Source: Opitutales bacterium
GTDB taxonomy: Bacteria > Verrucomicrobiota > Verrucomicrobiia > Opitutales > T3Sed10-336
Assembly: GCA_020831535.1 (NCBI GenBank)
Contig: JAFIGF010000245.1
Location: forward strand, 1 to 33,760
Reading direction: 5' to 3'
DNA length: 33,760 nt
Made by a program: the position numbers and the translations under genes. The notes under the pieces are model-generated. The model was not told the DNA's origin and did no database searches. It was given only the letters and a program-made list of their open reading frames with translations. This document shows, piece after piece, positions 24,870-32,454 of this stretch (position 1 is the stretch's first letter; each line of letters opens with the position of its first letter).

Positions 24870-25850
24870 ATGGATAAAACGTCAAAATCAAGCTTACGTG
24901 GGCTGGTGCTTTTCGCCCTGGCTTTCTCTCTGGGCGGCTGCTCTGAAGAAAATGATGCACTCTCCTGGTCACTGGGGATCAGTAGTGAATTCATTAAAGA
25001 AGACGTTCCGCAGACCCCTCTTACAGGAATCGTTCGATACGAAATTGATGGCAAAATCAAGGAGTATAAAATCGAAAATTACAAACTTCCCACTTCGGGA
25101 GTAGTTATGGTTGCGGCCGACGAAGTACTTGAAATAAACATCGATCCCGTGGAATATCCGCATCCGGTTTATTTTCACCTCGTTCGGAACGACAATCTTC
25201 ATGAGATCAAGTGGCCTGAGGAAGCCCATAAAGCCATACACACCAGATTCCTTTATGAACGCGTCGAACACTTGAAGGATGGCTTTGTCGCTCGAGGACC
25301 TTTTGCGGGTGAGAAAGTGAACCGGACACTACCAAAAGATGCTCTTCGGTATGCCCGGGCAAACAGGTTTACCAAAGCTCAGTTTGATGATATTCTCACT
25401 TCCATTGAGCCGGAAATAAAAATTTCTGAATTTGAAGGGTGGCGGCAAACGGGCGATGAAAAATATGATACGTTCACCAGAAGTTACGAATATGAGGAAG
25501 GATCCGTTTCCGTTGCAGTGAAGGTGACAACCCGAAAAGAACGCGACCGGGTCGAATCGATGGAGATAAATATTTTTTTTCCTATCGGTGAATTCGAAGA
25601 GCACTCCGCGGTAATTTAGAGTCTCAAAAATCGATTTATTGATGGGATTCTAAGCAGCCTATTTAAGGAAACGGAACCCAAAGAGTGGTTATTGGCGGAT
25701 ATAACGACAAGAGTGAATACAACCTATGATGGGCGAACAATTGAGGCCGGCCAATACGTGCTGCAAGCCTTCCGCGTAAACTGGAACCATCGCGATTCCT
25801 TGGAACGCCTGGGGGTCGAACTGTGGACAAGGAGGGAAGAAAACCGGTGA
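24870..25850 (+). pseudogene. Putative lipoprotein with in-frame amber (TAG at 25617-25619) and coding-like continuation
   Basis: From ATG 24870 the product starts with a signal peptide and lipobox LGGC (C24), so it is probably a lipoprotein. A GTG 18 bp upstream is also possible. The product has no family I recognise. The reading frame meets TAG at 25617-25619 (codon 250), but the same frame then stays open for 76 codons with a protein-like composition (WLLADITTRVNTTYDGR, AGQYVLQAFRVNWNHRDSL), ending in TGA at 25848. The next gene begins with a GTG at 25847 overlapping that TGA, the layout of an intact coupled gene pair. So the TAG looks like a recent nonsense mutation, a sequencing error or a recoded stop. 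Without the tail it makes a 249-residue lipoprotein. I hold the frame and lipobox as certain, the interruption as likely. Confidence 0.6.
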
Positions 25851-26248
25851 ACCTGACTCTTTACGCACGAACGACCGCCTTTGTCCTCGCCTTGTCCGCC
25901 CTGCTCGCCACGAGGGGGTTTTGGTGGGGGATTGAGAACACGAACACCGGTTCGGGGTTGTTCTACTCCTCGATTTTTACGGTATTGCTGGCCAATGGTA
26001 TAGCCATCATCTCCCTGACCATCGGGGCTCTTTTGCTGGCGATACCTGATCGCCGTGGATTGTGGGCCGTTTATTTCGCTCTGTTCATCACTTTCGGCGG
26101 ACTTTATTTCCCGGGCCGAGAGGCCTTTTCTCTTATCCCCTTTCTATCCCTCACCAAAGAACCTTTGTTGGCGCTAGCGGGAAATATCCTCATCGTTCCG
26201 GTGTTGGTCTGCCTGCACGTTCTCATGTATCGCGCAGATCGGAAATGA
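25847..26248 (+). CDS. Small membrane protein of unknown function
   Basis: From GTG 25847 it has 133 residues with four hydrophobic helices (around TTAFVLALSALLATRGF, FTVLLANGIAIISLTIGALLLAI, LWAVYFALFITFGGLYF and LALAGNILIVPVLVCLHVL). I chose this start because GGAGG (around 25831-25835) lies at a suitable distance and the GTGA overlaps the stop of the preceding frame. A GTG at 25823 would add eight residues. I do not recognise a family. Its coupling suggests a shared role with the broken lipoprotein gene upstream. Confidence 0.65.
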   Translation: MNLTLYARTTAFVLALSALLATRGFWWGIENTNTGSGLFYSSIFTVLLANGIAIISLTIGALLLAIPDRRGLWAVYFALFITFGGLYFPGREAFSLIPFLSLTKEPLLALAGNILIVPVLVCLHVLMYRADRK

Positions 26249-26278
26249 TTCCCTGATTTACATTGACACCCGTGGCCC

Positions 26279-26644
26279 TCAGGAAGGGCGAAATAGATTG
26301 GCAACGCCTTCGAAGGGGGTGTTGGCGGGTTCTTCGTTCAGCAGGTGATCGCAGACAAATTCACAGAGGGCCGGGATGGTCTGGTCGGAGATCTTGTAGT
26401 ACACCTCGACCCCTTTTTTACACCTCGATAAAATGTTGTGGTGGGTGAGAACCTGCAAATGTCGGGAGGTATTGGCAATAGTGGACCCACAACCTTCGGC
26501 CAACTGGGAAACATTTTTTTCGCCTTCCATCAGTTCCCGCAGAATACGCAACCGCATGGGTTCACCCAAAAGACGGAACCGGATGGCCATTTTCTCAAAA
26601 AATAAATCGGAACTTTGGTGTTTTTTGACTGACATTCTATTCAT
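26279..26644 (-). CDS. ArsR-family winged-helix transcriptional repressor
   Basis: The protein has 121 residues from ATG 26644, or 118 from the ATG at 26635. It shows LGEPMRLRILREL, NVSQLAEGCGSTIANTSRHLQVLTHHNILSRCKKGVEVYYKI, the ArsR HTH with beta wing, and cysteines in the helix (C near GCG) and wing (SRCKKG), plus ALCEFVCD at the C-terminus. Such proteins release DNA when metals, thiols or reactive species bind. It is divergent from the oxidoreductase at 26693 with a 48-bp gap, the usual arrangement for local control. The palindrome ATCAATTGAT (26643-26652) by its start could be an operator. The effector is unknown. Confidence 0.88.
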   Translation of the reverse strand: MNRMSVKKHQSSDLFFEKMAIRFRLLGEPMRLRILRELMEGEKNVSQLAEGCGSTIANTSRHLQVLTHHNILSRCKKGVEVYYKISDQTIPALCEFVCDHLLNEEPANTPFEGVANLFRPS

Positions 26645-26652
26645 CAATTGAT
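26643..26652. promoter_or_regulatory. Candidate ArsR operator palindrome
   Basis: The perfect 10-bp palindrome ATCAATTGAT lies in the AT-rich gap between the ArsR gene and the oxidoreductase. It is a weak candidate because the gap is AT-rich throughout and it overlaps the upstream of two possible starts. Confidence 0.3.
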
Positions 26653-26692
26653 AAATTAAGAAATATAACAATTTTTTGATTTTGCAAGGCTA

Positions 26693-28135
26693 ATGAGTAA
26701 AAAAAAATTCGATTACGACATCATTACCATCGGCATGGGCCCGGCAGGGATGGCGGTTTCGGCGATGGGGGCGGCGATGGGGCTCAAAGTCTGTGGCATT
26801 GAGAAGCACAAAATTGGCGGGGAATGTATGAATGTCGGGTGCATCCCGAGCAAAAGTCTTTTGCAGTTTGCCAAGCGCCGTTATAGCGCTCTGCAGGTAG
26901 AGGGCTTGGAGCGGGCGGCGCGGGATTTACAGAAGCGTCGGATGGCCCCGCCCTTTGGAAAGGTGCGGGAATATGTGGATTTTATTGGGGAGAAGAAGAC
27001 CTTGGGGATGTTCGAGAAGGTCGAACTGGTAGTAGGCCAGGGTGCGGCCGAATTTACGGGTCCTCGTAGCGTAAAAGTCGGAGACCGGGAAATTACCGCT
27101 CGGAAGATTTTTCTTTGTGCCGGAACCAAGCCCATGATGCCTCCCATTGAAGGGCTTTTGAATGCGGAGCCCTTGACCAATGAAACGATGTTCAATCTCC
27201 AGGAAATCCCCTCGTCACTGGTGGTTCTGGGCGGTGGCGCGATTGCGGTGGAAATGGCCCAGGCCTTTTCCCGGTTGGGGTCCAAGGTGACATTGGTTTG
27301 TCGCGGCGAACGTTTACTGAGGCGGATTATTGGGGAGGATGCGACGAAGGTGCTCGAGGGAAATCTCGAAAAAGAGGGAATCACCCTGCTGCGGAAGACC
27401 AAGGTGAAACGGGTGCGGGAAGAGAAAAACCAGAGTATTTTGGAGCTGGATAATGGGAAGGATTTGCCCACTGAGCAAATCCTGGTCGCGCTTGGGCGGA
27501 GTTTTGCCCTGCAAGACATGGGTCTGGATCAAGCGGGCATAGAATGGAGTCCGCATATTGGGGTGGTCGTCGACAAAAGTCTTCGCACATCGAATAAAAA
27601 CGTCTTCGCGGTGGGGGATGTGAACGGTTTTGCGCAATTCTCGCACGCTGCCATGCATCAGGGAATGATTGCCTTAATGAATGCCATGATGCCCCCTCTG
27701 TTCAAAATGGATTATCGGAAATTCGTTATTCCCTGGACGGTTTTCACGGAACCCCAGGTAAGTCACGTGGGCCCGTGGGAGAAGGAACTGGAGGAGCAAG
27801 GCGTAAAATACGAAAAAATCACCGTGCGCTACGGTGACTACGGGGCCGCTATTGCCGAGGAGGTTCCGACAGGGTTTGCCACTGTTTATACGAACCCGGC
27901 GGGCAAAGTTCATGCGGTGACCATCGTCGGCGAAGGCTCCGGCAATATGATCAACGAGTGGGCTTTGGTGGTGCAGAAGAAAATCCGTCTCTCCTCGGTT
28001 TTGTTCCTACAGCACAGTTTTCCCACCATGGGTTTTCTCAGCAAACGCCTTGCCGAGACCTGGATGATGAAACGAATGGAAAACGCCCGCTTGCGGAAAA
28101 TCGCCACTGCGGTCTTCCGGCTCTTCAATCGGTAA
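26693..28135 (+). CDS. FAD-dependent pyridine nucleotide-disulfide oxidoreductase (dihydrolipoamide dehydrogenase/mercuric reductase-like)
   Basis: The protein has 480 residues. FAD-binding TIGMGPAGMAVSA starts near residue 11; the redox-active pair is in GGECMNVGCIPSKSLL; NAD(P)-binding VVLGGGAIAVEMAQ follows; FAVGDVNGFAQFSHAA is the second FAD motif; the dimer domain follows with IVGEGSGNMINEW. The usual HxxE-type histidine region appears as LQHSFPTMGF. Relatives shuttle electrons from NAD(P)H to a disulfide or metal substrate. There is no lipoyl complex gene and no mer gene nearby, so I cannot name the substrate. The divergent ArsR gene suggests induction by a metal or thiol stress. The start at 26693 gives a short N-terminus before the FAD motif, as usual. 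Confidence 0.87.
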   Translation: MSKKKFDYDIITIGMGPAGMAVSAMGAAMGLKVCGIEKHKIGGECMNVGCIPSKSLLQFAKRRYSALQVEGLERAARDLQKRRMAPPFGKVREYVDFIGEKKTLGMFEKVELVVGQGAAEFTGPRSVKVGDREITARKIFLCAGTKPMMPPIEGLLNAEPLTNETMFNLQEIPSSLVVLGGGAIAVEMAQAFSRLGSKVTLVCRGERLLRRIIGEDATKVLEGNLEKEGITLLRKTKVKRVREEKNQSILELDNGKDLPTEQILVALGRSFALQDMGLDQAGIEWSPHIGVVVDKSLRTSNKNVFAVGDVNGFAQFSHAAMHQGMIALMNAMMPPLFKMDYRKFVIPWTVFTEPQVSHVGPWEKELEEQGVKYEKITVRYGDYGAAIAEEVPTGFATVYTNPAGKVHAVTIVGEGSGNMINEWALVVQKKIRLSSVLFLQHSFPTMGFLSKRLAETWMMKRMENARLRKIATAVFRLFNR

Positions 28136-28450
28136 AGACGCCCTCTCGTAGATGAAAAACAAACCCAGGGTTGGGGAACCCTGGGCTCTCGCCTTGCGCA
28201 CCTTCGGCGGGGGGGGGTATCCCCCGTAAGTGACACGCGGAGCGAGGACCGGGAAGAGGAGGTTTGGCTGTTTGCGTAGTCGGGCTGATTCATCGCCCGA
28301 TCCGTGGCGGGTTGGAGCCTTGCGGAATTTTGGGCGGGTGCAGCGTCGGTGCAGGGGAATGAGGGTTTTTGGGAAAACGCTAAAAAGCTGAAATGGGGAG
28401 TTGTCCGTCTTGGCTGAAAAAACTTGCCCTAATTCTAATGGGAACTATTA
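28136..28450. other. Gene-free gap with two hairpins
   Basis: The 315 bp hold a 9-bp hairpin CCCAGGGTT-GGGG-AACCCTGGG (28164-28185) 29 bp after the oxidoreductase stop, without a T run, and a GGGGG-TAT-CCCCC stem at 28213-28225. The first may end or stabilise the transcript. I see no gene or clear promoter. Confidence 0.5.
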
Positions 28451-29218
28451 ATGATTTATATGAGCTTTTGCAAAAAGTTTGGCAGGTTGATTTGTGCTGG
28501 TGTGTTGGCGGGCCTTTTTGCGGTAGTCGGGAACGCTTCGACGGTTCACGAATGGGTGGATACCGAGGGCCGATCAATGCAGGCAGCCTTGGTGGAAGTG
28601 GTTCATGGCCATGCGGTTTTTGAAAGAAATGGCCAGACCTATCGTTTTCCGTTGCAGAGTTTATCGGAAGAAAGCCAGCAAAAGGTAAGGGCTTTGGAAG
28701 CGCAGAGAGTGGAAAAGGAGAAAAAACGGCAGGCCGAAAAGGAGAGAGCTAAAAAATGGCAAAAAGTCTATGGGCAGTTGCAGGGGAATCTAGTGGTACC
28801 GAGAGGGCGGAGCACCCGTTCGTTTGATGACTCCGTATTAGCGGAGAAACAGTATTTTGTCTTTTATTACACCGCCTCATGGTGTCCACCATGCCGTCGA
28901 TTTACGCCTAATTTTGTCGAATTCTATGAGAGGTTGAAGAAGGAACATGACACCGTGGCTTTTATCATCGCATCGTCAGATCGTTCGCACCAAGAAATGG
29001 TTAAGTATATGACCGATAGCGGTATGCCGTGGCCGGCGCTTTCGCAGAGTGATCGGTCAAAAGTTCCCGTGGTCGCGGGGAATGCCACGCGCGGAATTCC
29101 CGGAATTGTCATGGTGAATGGGAAGGGTGAGGTTCTGGCGACGACCGCCAACTCCAGCCGGAGCGCCGTGATGAGAAAAATAGAGTCAGTTCTCGCGGAT
29201 TCGACGGGTGAGAGGTGA
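28451..29218 (+). CDS. Secreted SHD1-like plus thioredoxin-fold protein (WCPPC)
   Basis: The protein has 255 residues. A signal peptide (about 1-30) is followed by an SHD1-like domain (HEWVDTEGRSMQAALVEV to PLQSLSEESQQK, about 33-80), a charged coiled coil (LEAQRVEKEKKRQAEKERAK, about 86-110) and a thioredoxin-fold domain of nucleoredoxin/tryparedoxin type with YYTASWCPPCRRFTPNF, active-site C145-P-P-C148, and RGIPGIVMVNGKGEVL with the cis-proline. It is probably a periplasmic disulfide reductase or thiol-handling enzyme. A second SHD1-bearing protein lies at the right end. SHD1 here is a presumed peptide-binding module in Verrucomicrobiota and Planctomycetes proteins; its partner is not visible. 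Confidence 0.85.
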   Translation: MIYMSFCKKFGRLICAGVLAGLFAVVGNASTVHEWVDTEGRSMQAALVEVVHGHAVFERNGQTYRFPLQSLSEESQQKVRALEAQRVEKEKKRQAEKERAKKWQKVYGQLQGNLVVPRGRSTRSFDDSVLAEKQYFVFYYTASWCPPCRRFTPNFVEFYERLKKEHDTVAFIIASSDRSHQEMVKYMTDSGMPWPALSQSDRSKVPVVAGNATRGIPGIVMVNGKGEVLATTANSSRSAVMRKIESVLADSTGER

Positions 29219-29325
29219 AGGTAAATTAATTGTATGGCTGAGGCTCTAAGAAGACGGAGATCGGGAAATTTGTCTTCCCTTTCCGCTCTTTTTTGTGATA
29301 TATTGGTAGAAATGTTCTATTTTTC

Positions 29326-29345
29326 GCCCTCATTATGATGAGGGC
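29326..29345 (+). other. Hairpin before the beta-helix gene
   Basis: GCCCTCAT-TATG-ATGAGGGC is a perfect 8-bp stem with a 4-base loop, 51 bp before the ATG at 29397. It has no T run, so it might be a 5'-leader hairpin. A TGATATATT tract just upstream could be a -10. Confidence 0.4.
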
Positions 29346-29396
29346 CTTGCTTTGAGCTTTATTCCCCCTTCTTATTCCACCCTTCTGTTCCGATTC

Positions 29397-31436
29397 ATGT
29401 TTTTCCTAAAAGTCCCTTTTGTTTTCACTCTCTTGCTGGTTTTGCTCGGTTCCTCCGTAGCATTGGTTGGGGCCAATACCTGGTATGTGTCTCCTGCTGG
29501 CACCAATTCCACCGCCAATGGGAACGGACTCTCCCCGGAGGAACCTATCCGGGCTATCGCCTGGGCGTTTAACAATGCGGCGGAGCCCGGGGATACCATT
29601 CTGGTGATGGAGGGGGTGTATCGAAACGGGGGCTTCGGGTCGGGAAACTTGAATAATGGCCCGGCAGTGTATCTCAATAATTCAGGTACCGAGGGATCTC
29701 CGATTGTGCTCAAGAACTACCCCGGGCACCGTCCAGTGATTGAGTTCGACGGGGCCGGCGGGATGATTGCCAACCAGCTTGAGCATGTGGAGATTTCCGG
29801 GTTTCATATCATCGGCCCCGGATCCCGCATCACCGAGGAGGAGGCCATGGACCATCGCTTGGATCTTCCCAAACCAAATTATTACAACGGGCGCGGCATT
29901 GCTATTTGGGGACCAGCGAACCATATCACCATTTCCCATAATACTGTGCAGGATTGTCCGGGTTCGGGGATTCGGATCAACAAGGGGGATTATCTGACCA
30001 TTTCCCACAACGAGGTTTTTCGCAATACCCGTTACACCTCCGCGGCAGAGAGTGCCATCGTCATTGCGGAAGCGGAGAGTATTGATGAGGAGGATACGAT
30101 AAAGATTCGCATTGAGAACAACCTGGCCTACGACAATCAGAATTTGATTCCGTTTTTCACCCCCAATCCGCCCGATGTGGGGATTGAGGATTACGGAACC
30201 GAGGACCAGGATTACATCATTGATGGATCCGGGGTGTATATGACCCGGAACAAGAGTTATGAGTATGGGTGGTTTTATCTGGCCAATAATATTTCCTTCA
30301 ATAACGGCATCAATGGACTGGTGGTTCACCGAACCGACCGCGCTTATGTTGTCAACAATACCAGTTATCTCAATGGGGCGACCCCGCTGTCCAGTGGGCG
30401 GCAAAGTTCCTCGGGGATTACCCTGAACAATGCCGAACATGTCCGGGTGTACAACAATATCTCCTGGTCACGCTTTGAGGATGATATGGTGTTAGGCTCT
30501 TTCGGTGAGCTGAAGGATATTGTTATCGAGGGAAATCTGATTTTCAAGGGGACGACGGATTTTGAAGAGGAGGGCTACATCCGTGCGGATCCGGAGTTTT
30601 ACTTGCCCAGCATCGACCCTGACTTGGCGGATTTCTGGCTGCGCGAAACCTCGCCTGGGGTAGGTGCGGGAATTTGGAACGAGTTTGTCCCCGAAACGGA
30701 CTTTTACGGATTCCCAAGGGACGAGACCTCCGTTGATATCGGGGCGGTGGCCTTTCGCTTAAGGGAGGAAAGTATGATTTCTGAAATGCCTTCAGCCAGT
30801 CAGATTATCGAGGGGCAGAGTTTGGCGGAATCGGGGGTTTTCTTTGGCGAGGCCAGTTTCAACGGGGAAGCGTTGCCGGGGCGCTTTTATTTTGAGGACC
30901 GGGGCTTCGTGCCGACAGAGGCCGGTGAGGAGGAGCAGACGTTTGTTTTTATCCCTGATGACCGGGAGGAGTACACCCCGGCATGGGGAGAAGTGTCGGT
31001 TGAGGTGGTGCCGGCCGATTATCAAACCCCTGAGAAAAACACTCCGGTCAGTTTTTACCAAGAGGTTGGTTTGTTTCCTGCCCATAGTGAACTGCTAACT
31101 TTTGCTGAGTTGGACTTACTGGATAGTGATGGAGACGGAATGCTGAATTGGCAGGAATACCTCGCCGGAACTGATCCCACCGATAGGGAGTCGGTTTTGC
31201 GGATTCATGAGATCACCAGAGAGTCCGATGGTTCGGTAAGCCTGGCCTGGACTGGGGGAACCCTCGGCCCCAACACTCCTTATGTGATTGAAACGTCGAC
31301 CAATTTAAGCAATGCACCGGGAGATTGGGTCGAAATCGATACGGTGGACCGGCAGGAGGGAGAGCATACCTGGAGCGGACATGGCCTCTCCGGGGAGGCG
31401 CGTTTCTTTCGCGTGCGGGCGCATTCGGAAGAATGA
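29397..31436 (+). CDS. Secreted right-handed parallel beta-helix protein with calcium-loop segment
   Basis: The protein has 679 residues. Its signal peptide (about 1-29, ALVGANT) leads into NTWYVSPAGTNSTANGNGLSPEEPIRAIAWAFNNAAEPGDTILV, the start of many polysaccharide-lyase and DUF1565-like beta-helix proteins, then repeats such as HVEISGFHIIGPG, HITISHNTVQD, YLTISHNEVFRN and AYVVNNTSYLNG. Around residue 573, LLDSDGDGMLNWQEYLAGTDP is a calcium-binding, thrombospondin-type-3-like loop, followed by a C-terminal Ig-like segment. Such proteins often cut acidic polysaccharides outside the cell; no catalytic residue can be assigned. I chose ATG 29397 since it starts the hydrophobic signal; a TTG at 29352 is the longer alternative. 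Confidence 0.8.
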   Translation: MFFLKVPFVFTLLLVLLGSSVALVGANTWYVSPAGTNSTANGNGLSPEEPIRAIAWAFNNAAEPGDTILVMEGVYRNGGFGSGNLNNGPAVYLNNSGTEGSPIVLKNYPGHRPVIEFDGAGGMIANQLEHVEISGFHIIGPGSRITEEEAMDHRLDLPKPNYYNGRGIAIWGPANHITISHNTVQDCPGSGIRINKGDYLTISHNEVFRNTRYTSAAESAIVIAEAESIDEEDTIKIRIENNLAYDNQNLIPFFTPNPPDVGIEDYGTEDQDYIIDGSGVYMTRNKSYEYGWFYLANNISFNNGINGLVVHRTDRAYVVNNTSYLNGATPLSSGRQSSSGITLNNAEHVRVYNNISWSRFEDDMVLGSFGELKDIVIEGNLIFKGTTDFEEEGYIRADPEFYLPSIDPDLADFWLRETSPGVGAGIWNEFVPETDFYGFPRDETSVDIGAVAFRLREESMISEMPSASQIIEGQSLAESGVFFGEASFNGEALPGRFYFEDRGFVPTEAGEEEQTFVFIPDDREEYTPAWGEVSVEVVPADYQTPEKNTPVSFYQEVGLFPAHSELLTFAELDLLDSDGDGMLNWQEYLAGTDPTDRESVLRIHEITRESDGSVSLAWTGGTLGPNTPYVIETSTNLSNAPGDWVEIDTVDRQEGEHTWSGHGLSGEARFFRVRAHSEE

Positions 31437-31561
31437 TGCAATCGCCCGTCTCGCCTAGAACGCCGACTTCGAACGGAAAAGGTGAATTCGCTTGCGCATG
31501 TTTCGACAATGCGGGAGCCTTTTGGAGCTGGTAATACCACTAAAATCCCAGGTATGCGCCA

Positions 31562-32290
31562 ATGGTTGAGACGATATTATTTCTGACTGCGATTTTCGTG
31601 GTGGCATTGCTTTACTCGTCGGTGGGACATGGGGGCGCCTCGGGGTATTTGGCAGTCATGGCTCTCTTTGTGGTGGCTCCGGAGTATTTGCGCCCAACGG
31701 CCCTCTTTTTAAACCTAATCGTATCTTCTCTTGGGACGATTGCTTTCTATCGGAAAGGCTATTTTCGGAACCGCCTTTTTTGGCCTCTGGCGCTGGCCGC
31801 TATCCCCTTCGCTTATATTGGAGGTCAGCTTTCCCTGGGTGATATGTACTTTCGTTTATTGTTGGCCTGTGCCTTGATCGTGGCCATCAGCCGTTTGTTT
31901 ATCAAGGCCGCCCCGGAAGAGCGTTTTCGCCTTCCTTCGGCAAAGGTTCTCGTGCCTATTGGAGGGGCCATGGGATTGGTGTCCGGCTTGATTGGGGTCG
32001 GCGGCGGGATTTTTCTGACGCCGTTGGTCATTTTACTTCGCTGGTCCTCGGCAAAAACAGCGGCTGCGATTTCCGCACCCTTTATTTTTGTCAATTCCCT
32101 CGCCGGGCTGTTGGGTTTGCAGCCGTCCTTGAGCGATTTCCATCCGCATCTGATGGGGATGGCGGTAACGGTTTTGATGGCTGGTTTTTTGGGTGCCCGT
32201 TGGGGGAGCGGCTGGGCACAATCCCGGCATATACGGTGCGCATTGGCCGGAGTTTTGATGCTGGCGGTATTCAAATTGGTTATTTCTTGA
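31562..32290 (+). CDS. TauE/SafE-family membrane permease (sulfite exporter type)
   Basis: The protein has 242 residues in about seven to eight hydrophobic helices. Two internal repeats carry the family glycine motifs SSVGHGGASGYLAVMAL (about 18-35) and VSGLIGVGGGIFLTPLV (about 139-156). Members move sulfite, sulfoacetate or other small organic anions across the inner membrane; the substrate is not evident. It stands alone, 125 bp after the beta-helix gene, on the same strand. No operator is visible. Confidence 0.86.
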   Translation: MVETILFLTAIFVVALLYSSVGHGGASGYLAVMALFVVAPEYLRPTALFLNLIVSSLGTIAFYRKGYFRNRLFWPLALAAIPFAYIGGQLSLGDMYFRLLLACALIVAISRLFIKAAPEERFRLPSAKVLVPIGGAMGLVSGLIGVGGGIFLTPLVILLRWSSAKTAAAISAPFIFVNSLAGLLGLQPSLSDFHPHLMGMAVTVLMAGFLGARWGSGWAQSRHIRCALAGVLMLAVFKLVIS

Positions 32291-32454
32291 AAGGTGCAGC
32301 TTCAAGAAGGGGTTTCTGCGCGGGTACAGCACAAAGTGCTTGCTGAAGCTGCGTCTCGGCGAAGAAGTGGCTTTTCATCGGAAAACCGAAAATCCTTTCA
32401 CTATACTAAGCCAAAAACTTGCCTAACCGAGAAAAATAACACAATGTTTGCAAT

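Noticed and set aside
28164-28185. Rho-independent terminator after the oxidoreductase
   Set aside because: The hairpin is perfect but has no T run; listed only as part of the gap.
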